DNA of 64,000 nt from Xylaria sp. FL1777 (GCA_022578965.1 MU400517.1:62001-126000), one strand, 5' to 3'. Positions 11,699 to 24,374 are shown, counted from the first letter of the stretch. Numbers and translations are program-made. The notes: generated by a model not told the origin, from the letters alone.

Positions 11699-12831
11699 GG
11701 CGACTGCTGTTGGCTTCCCGAGGGTCGGATAATGGATACTAGATGAGATGTTGTGCGGGGAGGCGTAGGAAGCCTCAATCCGTGACGGCAGGCCTAATTG
11801 GCGTCTCCTGTGTAAGCAGTCTAGTTCTATGATGCAATCGCAAATCGCAAATGCAGTGGGCTCTGTGTTCCACGAGCGACGTAGCAAAGCAGATGAGACA
11901 GCCAGGAACAACGTGTTGTGCTTTGACAGGCAGTGCGGTAGTGCGTCGTCAGTGCATTGAGAGACTTTGATGCTGGATATGTAGAAGTATATGTGCAAGT
12001 AAACCAAAGTAGATGCCGAGATAAGAGCGCACGGCTGTCAAGCGGCTGGATTGAAGGTGAATTGGAGGTAGAGGAAGTGCAAGTTTGAAAATCGCAAACT
12101 TCCAGATGATGGTGTTTTTTGTATCGTGCGTATTATTGTTGTTATTTGGAGAACTAGGGTCGGGATCCTGGCCAGGGCGCTGATGTCTCAGGCGACCCAC
12201 TACCTAATTGAGTAGTGCCGTAGAACATGCCCAGGAGCTGTTTACGGGGCTCGTTGCTGAGCAACCGCTAGCCGCCTGGAGTGCCGAGCCACAGCCGCTG
12301 CGCATAAGCCAGTCGTACCATTACTACGTACCTACTGTATTGCATCTTAGTGGCTGAGCGCCTGAGACTAATTTGTCCCACTTTGCCCACCCACCGAAAT
12401 AAGCATAAACACATGATATACCCAGACAATAGACAGGCAGTGAATTTTATTCTATTCTGTTCTCTCTGTTCTCTTTTTTTTCTCTTCTTTTTCGAATTTC
12501 CATTATTCAGTACAATAGGTGGTTGAAGTAAGTAATTGAGCTTACATATACCTATATGTAAATACCTAAGTTATACACCAGTATGCGGTCTATACAGTAC
12601 CTACATATGTATACTAGGTATGTACTGACCTGCCTTTTCCTACTTAGGTTAAGCGCCTTACCTCGTTCTATCCTTTATCTTATCAACCTGCAGCTTGTTG
12701 GAGAAAGGAAGCGAAATCATTCACCCCGCCTTGACGTCTTGCAATCCTCGGTTGTCTATCAACAAATAAAGACCTTGCCGCCTCCACCAACACATGCGCA
12801 TCCACGGCCTTAGAAATCATACTCTTTCACC
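11699..12831. promoter_or_regulatory. divergent intergenic region between CDC14 and PCC1
   Basis: About 1.13 kb separates the two start codons. A pyrimidine-rich tract (about 12450-12495, CTCTTTTTTTTCTCTTC-like) lies about 340 nt upstream of the PCC1 ATG. This is common in fungal promoters. No operator was recognised. Confidence 0.45.
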
Positions 12832-13255
12832 ATGACAACAGCCATAGACCCTGAATTCCCTTGTGCATTGTATGTTCCCTGTTCGCTGCTCGCTGTCAGC
12901 GCACGGCATCATCCTTGTAATCCTCATGCTAATAATACTCTTCTTCCGGCTCGACAGGACGATTGACGTGCCATTCCCCACATCGCGGCTCGCCTCAACT
13001 GCTCTGCAGGCTCTCCAGGTTGACAAAGAACTGTCGCCTCTCGTATCACGCACATTCACCCTGACTTCCTTGCAAGATGCCGTCGAGGTGAATCCAGACC
13101 CGAGTGTGCTCCGAGCCGAGTACAAGGCCACGACCAACAGGATGCTACGTGTGGCTGTCAACTCCTTTATGGAAAGCTTGAATCTCATTATTGAAGTCAT
13201 GGAACAGCTAGATGAGGATGTCTTAGCTACGAAAGGCCACGATGAGGCTCCATGA
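12832..13255 (+). CDS. PCC1: EKC/KEOPS complex subunit Pcc1
   Basis: The model joins 12832-12869 and 12958-13255, giving 111 residues. The intron 12870-12957 begins GTATGT, contains GCTAATAAT and ends CGACAG. Splicing gives MTTAIDPEFPCALTIDVPFP. An unspliced reading would instead begin with an unrelated hydrophobic leader. The small size and the pattern TIDVPFPTSRLA, then a long helix with LRVAVNSFMESLNLIIEVMEQL, match the Pcc1/CTAG family. Pcc1 is the dimerising subunit of the KEOPS complex that makes N6-threonylcarbamoyladenosine (t6A) at position 37 of ANN-decoding tRNAs, together with Kae1 and Bud32. A YrdC/Sua5-domain gene, whose family makes the threonylcarbamoyl-AMP substrate, lies 7 kb away in the same window. 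I regard this as a coincidence of location, since nothing suggests co-regulation. Confidence 0.9.
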
Positions 13256-16200
13256 TACCGGGGAATTTTCAACAATGTTGCTACGCACGACACACATACA
13301 ACAGTTTTTCCGAAAGAGTGTTAAACTCATGGCTTAACCTACAACACAACCAGCTACAGTCGCTGTCATCCCTTCTATCTCTACAGTGTCTGTAATTCTT
13401 CCCTCACCAGTATGTTTAATCCCTCCCACATGGCTTTTGCAGCACGCTCTAGACTTTATGATAGTTTCTCTCATGCTAATTCATCATTCTCATATTCACA
13501 GCCATAAATGCAACGGAGATTATATATCTCAAACAGTCTTCGCACCGGCATTCAATCGACTTCCTGGAGAGCTTCTGAGCACAAGAAGTAATACCAAACG
13601 CAACCCCCTATTCCTAGTTGGGCACCCTTGTCAAAAGCAACGTCCTGTGACGAATCAATCAACGGAACCTTGCGTCTGCTGTTTCACCTCGCCCAGATGT
13701 GATAAATACTAGTTTTAACAGCCAAGTCTTCTATCTCGCTGTGGGCATAGGAACCGTTTCACCTACTCGAAAGTTGCTATCGTCTCCATTCTGAGGATCC
13801 TGGGATCTCTTTTCTATATGCAAACCCTCTATCGGTATTACATGCCCATGTGACTCAGCATGAAAAATACTCTTTCATGTTTGTTGTATAGATCCGGACA
13901 ATCATGCTAATATCCGCTACCTTTTTCTCACCGGGGTTGCAACGAGTGACGTAACTTGGTGTGAGTATGCCGTGTCTATACCATACATACATGTTGGAAC
14001 CTTTTTCATGTTTCGAGTGTTAGACTACTTAGGATGATGACGAGGAAACGGTTATTTATGATGAGGAAAGATATATACTTATTCCTCTTGGTACCAGATG
14101 GGTTGGGTCGGCTCTTAATGTCTTATGCGGCACTTGGTCCCCCAGTAATCTGTGATTCCAGATTTCGCCTATACTAGCCCTCCTAACAGGCCGGCGACTT
14201 TTGCTATGCTGCAGCAGTATCTAAAATAGTGCCCTTCATGTAAGTAGGCAACTTCCGCTTACCGCTGTCCTCTGTCATAGATAGTGCTACGGCCATTTTC
14301 AACCCCAGGGAAACGTGACTATCGACCCTGCCGATTACTCTGGAGGGGGGTTACTGCTTGGCGTGAATCTGAATTGGTAGCACAGATCAGCACTAATTCC
14401 TCCATCCTAGCATTCCCCATACGGTTACTTACCTTGGCTCGTGTTTCACAAGAGGAAGTTTGCCAATCTGGATGGTACCCGCAATCGACGCAGTTACCGG
14501 TTGTGTTGTTCGGGTTCTCCGCCTAGCAGTGCCTGCACTTGCTTAGTTTCATGGTTGCTTTTTGGTAGGATATTTAGTCATAGCTATTAGATCTAGTTGA
14601 GTTGATGGGGCAAATAGAAATATCTGTGTAGAACAGGCGAGAGACGAGCAACCCTGTATGAAGAAGTGCTGGGTTCTTATATTCCGTGGCCGATTGCCTT
14701 CGATGTCATTCCTGTCCGGATCATAATGCTTGTCATCCTGCACTTTGACCTGCTAACTGTACGAGGTGGGTTGGGCCCTTGTAAGGTAGCAATGTACTTA
14801 CGAGTTGCTGGTGCCTGGGCAATGAATATTATATCCCTTCTCTTGGGTTGCTAGCAAGTTGCACTACAAATATCTGGTACTGCAGAATTACATCACGAGC
14901 GTTTGAAGGAGATGACTAAGGATATCTCTCTATCCGTTTCGAAAACCACATAACGAAAGCTTCTAGCTTCGCAATAACGATATTAATGTCGATTACTGTT
15001 AAGACGGCCAATAGTATAAGTGTGGAAGTTTATAATTCCTGATTCCTTTACCGAAAGTCCGCAGCTAACTAAGGCTTGTAGGTGTGGGAGTGGGCAATCA
15101 TGTCGTAATACTCGAAAAGCTGCCCCTACGTTACTTAAGGGCCAGTTAGTAACCTAGACAATGAGCGTTACACAGAAGCAATATGGCAAGTTTCATAATA
15201 CGAAAGAATACTCTCCTTTATTTCATGTCAAAATTCGCTCCACTACGTCAACAGATACACGTATGGAGAAGTGATTCCTGAAACCTGCATGCCCTAGATA
15301 AGAGAAGACACTGTGTGGCGTGTAGCAGCTTACGCCAATTATTCTAGTCTCACAATAAACCTGCTCTGCTGAAGTAAGTTGGTGGTATTGTGAAGTCCTA
15401 CATCTGAAATCGATCGGATGAAACTTGGATTTTTCACCCTAATGCTGGCTACTTGCCTGTTGTTTCTTAACCAGGTGACTCCATACGAGACGAATGACTG
15501 CCTTGTAAGACCTCTAGAATTGCTTGTCCTAGTATTTATATGACTATAGGCAAGCCCATCTTCTTAGTGAAATATTTCACGCATGGGTTGAATCGGGGCA
15601 ATTAAGGTTGCACCAACGGGGTTAGGTGCGAATATATGAGCACGACACATATCAGTCATTAATTACTTTGTTACTTTGTCATGCTCTTACACAGAGATCA
15701 CAGCCCAGTAGGACCTAGATCTTAATCGACGTCGAGATCGAGGAAGTCAAGAGCGCTGCCTGCGTCCCAGGGAAGCTTCTTGGGGCATATGATACAGCTA
15801 TTAAGTGTACTACTTTAGGCGCAATGAATAGGAGCCTTCAGTAACTACGTGAGCGGGTTTCTGCCTATTCTGAAATGAAACGAAAAGGGAGGACTAGGTT
15901 GGCTATAAGAAGTTTTAATGGCACCTAAAACACTATGTAAAAGAAATTTGAGTGATATAAAGGGCATCTTTATTACAAATATGATATATTAGATCAGGTT
16001 GAGCTAGTGTGGACCAATTTTTAGACTAATTAGAGGGACCAGGCATGCGAAATATCAAGAACCAACATACCCAGTTTATATCTGCAGGGCGTTCGTCAAA
16101 TAAAAGGGGTTTTCGGTATAGTCTAGAGCTCTGAGGGTTAGTCTCTCTATAAGGGACGAGATATACTCTAGGCCCCTTTTTACAGAGATATATTGGCCCG

Positions 16201-16586
16201 AAAAGGTTAAGAATAGCCAAAGGGATTGATAATCAGCTTAGCTTCCGACAGATGCCTGTAAGACTTACCGGCAGTAGCAAGCCGTCAGTTCTGTACATCA
16301 TGGAAGCATAATAGATATATTATGCTTACAGCATAAGTTATATAATAATTTTTCTAGCTGACAATACCTAGGATAGGTTGCACTAAGTCTCAGACTTAAA
16401 GTCGAGTGCTGCCGGATTTTAGGCTTGATATATTCCGGTTGATATCGTGCATCTCATATTGGATCGTGGCCTGCAACTTAGCGACGTTGAATATATACAT
16501 TAGAAATTGTGAAAGATTAAACTTTTCTTCGCCTCTTCGAAATTATTTCCTAAACTGCTTCTTCGGGCGACGTGATATCTATAGTT
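13256..16586. other. AT-rich gene-poor region, 3.3 kb
   Basis: No gene could be supported on either strand. The longest frames (for example 13386-13712 and 14284-14526) show no domains, no codon bias and frequent TA dinucleotides. It probably contains decayed, RIP-affected sequence, but no transposase or reverse transcriptase motif is readable. Confidence 0.55.
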
Positions 16587-17513
16587 TTAAGAGTAGATGG
16601 TAGCGTTGGGATAGGAGGCGGTTTCAGCCTCAAGACCGCCCTGGATAAGATCGAACAATTTGTACCCGGTGGCGTTATATCCAGGAACGTAGGCCTCACC
16701 GAAATCCTGGAGGAAGGTGTTGTAGGTTCCTTCGGGTTTACGCTGAGCAATAGTAGTGAATGTATAGTTGGAGCCTCGGTAGAGGTAATCGTTTGGATAC
16801 GCAGCCAAAACGCTGTTGTACTCCTTCTCAGGGACTAAAGGGTTACGGGGTCCGGGGAATTCGAAGCCGACACTCTGGACAATCCATCTTGATTGGAGGT
16901 TCTTGTAAGTGATGATGCTTAACTCTGTCTGCAGAGAGATTCCATCGTATAGTTTCTCGAGGCGATCATCGGTCCACTTCTTGGCGGCGCATGAATTGTT
17001 CTTAACAGAATCCTTAACCCAGTTTACAGCACTGATAGCTCCGTCAACTTCGAAACGTTGGTCCCTATAGGTCTAGTCAGTACTTGATATCGAAGCGGGA
17101 TAGGTATGTATGACTCACTGGCTAACCCAAGGAGAGTTGGGTCGCACTATCGCATATATCATTAGCATTAGTTAGGTCAGAACAGGGAGTTAAGAGAGGA
17201 GCGTACAGTCCCAACCCAGGTCGTGCAGAAGAGTGCCGACGGCGTGAAGCTCAATGTCAATTGAGTTCTTAAGAGTCTCGTTGGCATTGATAGCAGCAGC
17301 ACCGAATAGCCATGTTCGGTACAAGTGCTTGTAGAGGTATGGCTGCAGCTCGTTGAACACCTCAATCGCCTTACGGGCTTCACGAACGAGCTGAGTGTCA
17401 ATGACCTCTACACCGGCGATGGTGGTCGTCGGGTACTTCGTCGGGTACTTGGTAACAGCGGCAGCAACACCACCGGCGAGGGTGAGTGCGGAGACGATAC
17501 CGGAAAACTTCAT
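16587..17513 (-). CDS. secreted HD-domain protein with a 28-nt micro-exon
   Basis: The model is the complement of 16587-17064, 17119-17146 and 17207-17513, giving 270 residues. Exon 2 is only 28 nt, between GTACGC...GATAG and GTGAGT...CTATAG introns. It restores GWDLRPNSPWVSQDQRFEVDGA, which matches the fungal HD-domain (cyanamide-hydratase-like) pattern. The start MKFSGIVSALTLAGG gives a clean signal peptide; an upstream in-frame ATG exists but would bury it. After the signal comes KYPTKYPT, then helices ending in GTLLHDLGWD with the HD metal dyad. Exon 3 holds DGISLQTELS and several N-glycosylation sequons. HD proteins are usually metal-dependent phosphohydrolases or hydratases; the substrate here is unknown. 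The gene sits isolated within AT-rich DNA, which fits a secreted accessory protein. Confidence 0.85.
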
Positions 17514-17554
17514 GTTGACAAGAAGTACTGCACTAGCGAGCGACTGGGAATAAT

Positions 17555-17580
17555 GGAGGAGTAGGAGGAGGAGGAGGAGG
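17555..17580. repeat. GGA-rich microsatellite in 5' leader
   Basis: A run of GGAGGA/GTAGGAGG units lies about 45-65 nt upstream of the HD-domain gene start. On the transcribed strand it is a CT-rich leader element. No other function is evident. Confidence 0.6.
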
Positions 17581-20575
17581 GCCAGAAGAGAAGGAGGTGA
17601 TGAGGAGATGACTAGCAACAAACACAACCAGATTCGAAGCCTCTCTTTATCTACCATTGACGATCTCACTTATACCCCTGGTCGATCGCACGCCGTACAG
17701 CAGCATTGCCGTTGATCCATGGCGCCGGAAAGGAGAGTCGGTAAGGCTTAGTACACATTCCAGCTGACAATGCGACCTCGTTCGTCCAGCTGAGGCATTT
17801 GTCAACTTTGCCTTGTCGACTATTACTGAGACGACTGAAGTGAATTTGCATTGTTATTGTGGAGATGACTACCCTGAGATTTTCGACCCTTCACCTAGGT
17901 ATCTTTTTGCGCAATTTCGTGCCGAATCTGTATGTTCAAGGATGTTGTGTGGGTTTCGCTATGACAGTACGACAACAACCTACTGTTTGCAGACCGTTGA
18001 CGCATAGCAATTTTCGCGAACGACAGTAGTCATCGAACTACCTGGGTACATATAATTTACGGTATAAATGCATCATAAAGTGACAGACTTAGCAATGATT
18101 TTAATGGCTTGCAAGCGTGCTGATCATTATCTGAAGTGATTATAACTGCAGGTACTATGTAATCATAGTTGTGATTGCGTGATACAAGTAATGACTAGGC
18201 TTGCTCGCGTTGCTTTAAGTAGCTGTACGTTACCAGCCTACCTAGCTACTTGGTTGCACACTAGACTAGTGTACACAGAACATAGAAATGTTTTGTCAGC
18301 GTTTTCTGGGACCTCCCCATAACCAGGTCACAATGTGCGATTGCGTTGTTGATCTGTTGTCGTTATCTACGTATACGTGTAGTACACCATGTGTATTAAT
18401 CCTCAATCAAGCCTAGTCGATGTTATTTTGGGCGAAAGGGGAGAGCTAAAGTTGAATGACGTTATTATAGGTTAACCTAGTAGTTGTAGGCATACACTAA
18501 ATAGTAAGGTATGTACAGTACAATGGAATTTGTATAGAAGCTTTGCCTAGGCCATCGGCCATATACTCGGTATTTTTCACCAAGAGATGTTAAGATATTT
18601 TACTACAAGAAATTTTTGGGCGCTACACTAATAGTTATTTAGGTATTCTAGAGTATCGTTATACAGGAAAGAATATTGAATGTTGAATTTCGAAGGGTGA
18701 ATATACATCAGTCAATGCCTTTGCAATGAATGAATATAGACAGGCACCTTCTAAATGGAATTTGTTATTATTTGCTACCTAGTGTGATAGTAAAGTGGCA
18801 TGATTAAAGATTTCATAGTGTCAGTATATACTACAATAGTGCATGCCAAGTATTTCAAAGAAGGCGGTGATCAATTGTATGGTAGAGCGCGTCGTCGCTG
18901 TCCGTAAATCCTAGTTACATAGGTACCGGTACTCATATTCTAAAGAAGACGGCACATTCCGTTTTCGATATTGCTCTAATTGCGTAAGGAGGCCCGTTCT
19001 TTAACCTTAAAAACGCCACGCTTACGGACGGCAGCTCTGGGTATAGGTGTGGAGCCAGTATGCCATCATGCTTAGGTACTTACCTAAGGACCTGCTATCA
19101 GATTCAAATCCAAATACCTGGGCAGCCGCACGGCTAGAGCCGAGCTGGCTTGGCTACACGCAATCTAGCTGCGATATTCGTATATTCTTACTTACTGTAG
19201 AAAAGAAGATCCCCCCCAAAAAGGCTGGACCGGGTAACGCTCGTATGTAGGATTCGAACCTAGCTCTACATACCCATTCAACATGAACTAATATACCTCC
19301 TGCAATCTACTTTAGTCCATATAGCTTAATAACAAGCTGACACACTTTGCACACATCTTCCTTGAAGCACACGTGTGCTACATCTACTCCAACCGGCCAT
19401 TTAGGTCCGAAATATGTGCTTTGAATTAATCCTATGCTGTTATATTTGGTACAACCATGTGGGCATGCTCTTTTTTGAATTCTTGAAAATCTGTGTGTAG
19501 ATACGTCATAGGGTCAGCCATCTGTGGCCGAGTATCCTAGACGGATATGACATAGCTGCATAGCTGTTGTTAGGTCATCTTACTTCATAGGTTAGAGAAA
19601 AATGTAGAGAAATATACCGAGTATGGTGAAATATGCACCCGATATAGTTAGACAATCATGATATCTCTACTTCTTTGGTGCTTCTTTGGTCACTAGCCTG
19701 TTGGTATGTATTCGGACTTGATTACTTAGAGAGTCTCCATAGAAGTAGTATCGTGCCATGGAGTCTACTGTATTGCATCATAGAGCCAAGACCAGCCACT
19801 TCATCCGGAGTGGGCGATATGCAGTATATGCTGTACTTGCGTAGTACTGAGTACGTAGTATACACTAGGAGCGACCAGGTATATCCACGTGGAATATGTT
19901 CGGTGGTATATCAGTATCGGCTTATATGCGTACCTATACTTACGCATACTGCGTAGGTATCTTCGGCACAACGCTACATGGACCTTCCTAAAGGGGCTTA
20001 TAGCTTGTCTACCATCACTGCAGTTGGCACCATTTTGCTTTGATAATAAAATATGACGGAGGGTATACTTGATTTGGCAAAAATCCTTCGGGGTACCAAA
20101 AGGTCCGTGCCATTATACCCTGCAAACATTAATACAGAATAGGAATAGGGGGCCTATTCCCACCAAATCACCTAACCCAGTAAGCCGAAGCCGGCTGTCT
20201 ACGGACTTAGTACCGTACCTACCGGTACCGCATTCCTTTTCGCTTGGTACTACCGGCTTTCTTGCGTGGTGTATCACATGAGCAGAAGTACCTACCTTGC
20301 TCTTTATAGGATGACTGCCTATATGTATGGACGCACGATGTTTATAATCGGCTCTTGGTCAATAACATCAGCACAAAGCTATCCAAAGCTTAGTTATATT
20401 AATAGCAATCGAGCGCCCACAATACATACAGCATTGAAGTGCTTGGTATTTAAGTAAACATTTACGTGCAACCTCTCAAGTCCAGCATAACAAGCCGCCG
20501 TTGGTCTATTACACATTGACAACCTCCGAGATACTCCGTCCACGGCGCATGCGACGAAGATGGAGCTTGGTAAGT
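17581..20575. other. AT-rich gene-poor region, 3.0 kb
   Basis: No supported gene. It contains many TA/AT runs and short frames only. A B-box-like GGATTCGAACC lies at 19249-19259 (read on the minus strand) without a foldable tRNA around it. It is likely decayed repeat DNA, consistent with RIP, but no element could be named. Confidence 0.5.
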
Positions 20576-21343
20576 CTAATATGTCTCCGCATAAGCCGTC
20601 TTGATGGAGTGGCTTACACCCACATTGTCCGTCTTGTTCACCGGATCCGGGATCAGGTCGTAACCCCACCACTTCTTGACGCGCTCCCTGAATATCTCGT
20701 AACCCGCGCCGATACGAAGGATGCGCATATTTTCCACATCAAGAATTGTTCCCGACCGCTGGTACCGGTGGTACCGCTGTAGACCATAATCCACTACCAG
20801 GTCTGCAGCCGCGAAGACTTGGGGCTCAATGTCTTCGATGCGTAGTTTCTGCCCAGTGCCAGTAATGTTGGCGCTGCTACCGACCATCAGCTGGTCGGCT
20901 TCGTCATTCAAGTGACCCAGCTCCCGCAAGAATGGACTCTCGCCTATATTCATGCCGAGTGTCTGGCCTTTCGTCACCCGGAACCGATTTTCAGGAGTGA
21001 GATGAGCAAGCATCGGGTGATCTTTCTTTAACGGCGCCACGGTGTTGAGTGATTGATCCATGTCCACTGTAAGAACACGTATCATCTCCATTTTCTCAGG
21101 CGGGAGAGTGCAAAGATTTTGGAATGCCCTATAGCTACCGATTACGCCGAGAGTATGGCCGTCAACCCGGTTCTTGGCTTTGAAAGCCCGCTCGATGCCC
21201 TCGTTGCTGGCCGACATGATACCGTAGCCGAAGTCCGTGGGAACAATGATCACGCCGCCTGCTTTTAATGTCTCGAAAGCTTCACGAGCGTCACGCTTGT
21301 AGTCTGGCAAGGCCCCCGGGGCTGGGATCACGCGCGGTGCCAT
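20576..21343 (-). CDS. YrdC/Sua5-like domain protein
   Basis: This is a single exon of 255 residues starting MAPRVIPAPG. The frame is open to an ATG at 21586, but the upstream 81 residues lack family similarity and are read as leader. The family signs are the N-terminal LKAGGVIIVPTDFGYGIM, IERAFKAKNR, the loop DQSLNTVAPL, and the segment LMVGSSANITGTG. These match the YrdC/Sua5/YciO fold, which binds ATP and RNA and in Sua5/TsaC forms threonylcarbamoyl-AMP for tRNA t6A. It lacks the C-terminal Sua5 domain, and the KxR/SxN residues do not align exactly as in canonical TsaC (for example PTDFGYG instead of PTDTVYG). A stand-alone YciO-like accessory protein is therefore likelier than the essential Sua5. 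It lies 1.4 kb outside the transporter end of the gene cluster, with no evidence that it belongs to it. Confidence 0.8.
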   Translation of the reverse strand: MAPRVIPAPGALPDYKRDAREAFETLKAGGVIIVPTDFGYGIMSASNEGIERAFKAKNRVDGHTLGVIGSYRAFQNLCTLPPEKMEMIRVLTVDMDQSLNTVAPLKKDHPMLAHLTPENRFRVTKGQTLGMNIGESPFLRELGHLNDEADQLMVGSSANITGTGQKLRIEDIEPQVFAAADLVVDYGLQRYHRYQRSGTILDVENMRILRIGAGYEIFRERVKKWWGYDLIPDPVNKTDNVGVSHSIKTAYAETY

Positions 21344-22748
21344 GGTAAAATAATTTTTAAGCCGAGGCAAGGTGGGCCGATAGTTAGACTTGATGAGCTG
21401 ATGTATGGGCAATTCACTTTTCACATGGCGGCCGTTCACCTTAAAAGCACGATCTGACATTCGGGCACGGGTTCTAGCCCGACAATACACTACGACACTA
21501 TTTGACATTTTTGTACAGACATCAGACGGCAAAGAGATGCTGAATCTAGGTATTGTAGTTCGTTGCATTTGCAATCCACCATACATATGTAGTCCCGTTT
21601 CGAAACTCCCTGTATCGACGACTGACCAGAGTAGCCGAGATGCACATATCCTTGTTTCTGCTCAGGTTATCCACCAGAAAGGAGTGCGGCACAAACCAAG
21701 TATACTTTTTCCTAACCGGCTTAGATATGTTAAGTCAGTCTCCTTGGTCAATCACTGTTGTTCCTATATCTTTGCGCGGTAGGGTGGAAAGCTATTCATG
21801 GTGGCAAACCGGGGCTTTCAAAACGAGATACCTTGGGAGACGTACATATGGGTAAGACAGCAGTGGTTTTCTGATGTCAGCACCACCCCGGGGCCTTACA
21901 AAAAGTACCTAGGTAGCATTAATCACATTTGAATCCTTCACCATCATGATATGTCGTTATTAGTCTGGCACCACTTGGTGATAATTCAGTGCAGTGTACG
22001 TACATATACATAATAATCAGCTCTGATCGGCAACACGATTGCAAATTTGGCTTAGCGCAGGGCACATAACATGGTAAAGCTGACAATTACCGTCCTGTGG
22101 CCTGCCGTATGCGCAACCTCGCAGCTCGGGCGCCGGCCACCGAAGACGGGTGCATGCCGACCACCGAAGATGAACAATTCTCTGAGTACTGCACTCCGTG
22201 CTAGGTCATTATCTACTGTGGGACGGACAAGGCGGTTAGGACGGGCTGTATTACATAGGAGGATCAAGAACTACGCCAAGGACCAGTGCAGGGTTGACAA
22301 CGGGAGCCGACATGGTATTGTACCTACATTAGCGTGCCAGGTAATTCGTAATCAAGTTGTCAAATACATACATACCCATTGACCCGACTTGACCCGTCTG
22401 TGTAGCACAGGCGGGCTATTCCCAAACATCAAAGCTCCTGTTCCTCCTCATTGGCTGTGTTAAGAATTACAGATTTGTCTATTTGCATCAATGTAGGCGT
22501 CGTTGCAACGTTGAAGCAGGGAGCCAGAAACGGGCAAAATAGTAGCAAAATGTCGCAACAATGCTTTTTTTTTTTTTTATGTCGCTAGCCCAATGTCGTG
22601 TCTTGGCCATATCTCATTACATGGTCTTCCTATCTGTAGCGCCATAAACTGACGAGTGACTTTTGCACCTCTGAAGCAGGTGATTTACGACGCAACTTAC
22701 GACAACACAAGACCGAGCCGAGTTGATGACTAGTTGTCTATCTCCACC
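21344..22748. other. intergenic, 1.4 kb, divergent
   Basis: It separates the YrdC-like gene (minus) from the MFS gene (plus) and so holds both promoters. A T-rich homopolymer lies at about 22565-22579. No gene is supported. Confidence 0.45.
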
Positions 22749-24374
22749 ATGCCCGATACTGTCACCCCGTCGACGGCGTCTTCAACAGACGTAGAGGCCA
22801 GAGTGGAGCCGCTCGCGACTGGAGGAGACCCGAAGAAGGAGAGCAAAGAAGAGGAAGATGCGAACTTGGTGACTTGGAACGGGCCGGACGACCCCGAGAA
22901 TCCGCAGAACTATTCTACCCCCCGGAAATTTTTCATCACCGGAATTTGGATCTATGGCAACTTGTGCGCTACACTGGCTAGCAGCATTTGGAGCAGTGGC
23001 GCTAGTCAGATTGCAGCCCAGTTTCATAAGAGTACAATCGTCGTGACGCTGGGTATTAGCCTCTTCCTGCTCGTGAGCAACCCCCTCTCTCCCCCGGCCC
23101 CTAACCCCGACATCCCATTCACCCCATATGGGGTGTAGTGAGGGATCTATGATATCAATTTATCAACATATTCGCGATAGGGTTTTTCGATCGGTCCTCC
23201 GATATGGGGTCCTACGTCAGAGCGTTTCGGTCGTAAATGGCCCATGACCATGGGCATGCTTCTCTTTACCATCTTTACCATTCCGATAGCTGTTGGTCAG
23301 AACATACAGACTCTCCTGGTTTCCCGGTTCTTCCAGGGCGCTTTCGGCGCAGCTCCGCTATCCTTAGCTGCTGGTGGCGTCGTCGACATCTGGAGTCCGG
23401 CAAACAGGGGCGTCGCTATCGCCGCCTGCATCGGTACCATCTTTGGGTCGCCCGTTTTAGCCCCTATAATCGGTAACTTTGTGGCCGCGTCATATCTAGG
23501 GTGGCGGTGGTGTCATTGGCTCAGCGCCATCATGGGAGGTAGTGCTGTGCTGCTGGTTTTGTTCGCTCTCCCCGAGACATTGGCACCCAAAATCCTCCAG
23601 GCACGCGCTGCCAAGTTGCGTAAGAGTGGTGAGAAGCCGGAGGCAAGAACAGTTTTCGACAACAAGAAACATATGGGTATAATGGATGTCGCACGCATTT
23701 ATTTCATGCGCCCTTTCGTATTGTTAGCCACCGAGCCGATCCTCGTCTTTATCACGATCTACCAATCCTTCATATACGGCATTCTGTACCTCGTCTTCGT
23801 TTCATATCCTATCGAATATGTCGAGGTCCGCCATTGGTCACAAGGCCTTAGCGCGTTGCCCTTCCTCGGCTTGTCTGTAGGGGTCATCTTCGGTGCTGCT
23901 GGTGTTATTTGGCACACAAAGACCAAGTTCACAGCATCGATCAAGGCAAATGGTGGTAAGGTCATTCCGGAAAAGCGGCTACCTACCATGATTATTGGGG
24001 GTTGCATTGTACCCGCAGGGCTGTTCATTTTTGCTTTTACATCACGACCGTCGGTCCCCTGGCCGGGCCAAGTCATAGGCAGCATCCCTACAGGCGCTGG
24101 TATGTACATGATTTTCGTACAATGCTTCAACTACCTTGTCGATGTCTACGCTCCCATCGCGAACAGTGCTCTCGGCGGGAACATGTTGATCCGGAGTTCC
24201 TTCGCGGCCGCCTTTCCGCTCTTTGGGCCTTACTTGTACCACAACCTCGGAGTAACCTGGGCGACGAACACCCTTGCCTTCATCAGCATTGCCTTGATTC
24301 CGATTCCCATATCTTTTTATATCTATGGGCACCGAATTCGTTCATGGTCTAAGAACAGCGTTTCAACCCTCTAG
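22749..24374 (+). CDS. MFS transporter (DHA1-type), left end of cluster
   Basis: The model joins 22749-23072 and 23181-24374, giving 505 residues. The intron 23073-23180 (GTGAGC...GCGATAG) is required because the unspliced frame stops. Splicing rebuilds LFLLGFSIGPPIWGPTSERFGRKWP, which contains the major-facilitator motif A-like loop between helices 2 and 3. The first ATG (MPDTVTPS) is used; the frame also reaches a TTG at 22734. An acidic, hydrophilic N-terminus with VTWNGPDDPENPQN is typical of the fungal DHA1 polyamine/multidrug antiporter group. About twelve membrane helices are visible. It converges on the Zn2Cys6 regulator, 572 bp apart. From its position beside the FAS/alkylcitrate genes it is the natural candidate exporter of the acidic product, but its substrate is inferred. 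Confidence 0.88.

Noticed and set aside
12863..12957. Hydrophobic N-terminal membrane helix on the Pcc1 protein.
   Set aside because: The hydrophobic stretch is the translated intron; consensus splice sites remove it and restore a normal Pcc1 N-terminus.
13386..13712. 108-codon plus-strand frame.
   Set aside because: Lies directly after PCC1 in AT-rich DNA, has Cys/His scattered without any zinc-finger spacing, and no family resemblance.
19225..19270. Possible tRNA on the minus strand (GGTTCGAATCC B-box).
   Set aside because: The T-stem pairs only partly, and no matching acceptor stem, D-arm or anticodon arm could be found at the right distance.
22071..22382. 103-codon reading frame upstream of the MFS gene.
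   Set aside because: Overlaps an equally long antisense frame, shows no domain or typical codon use, and sits in a promoter region.
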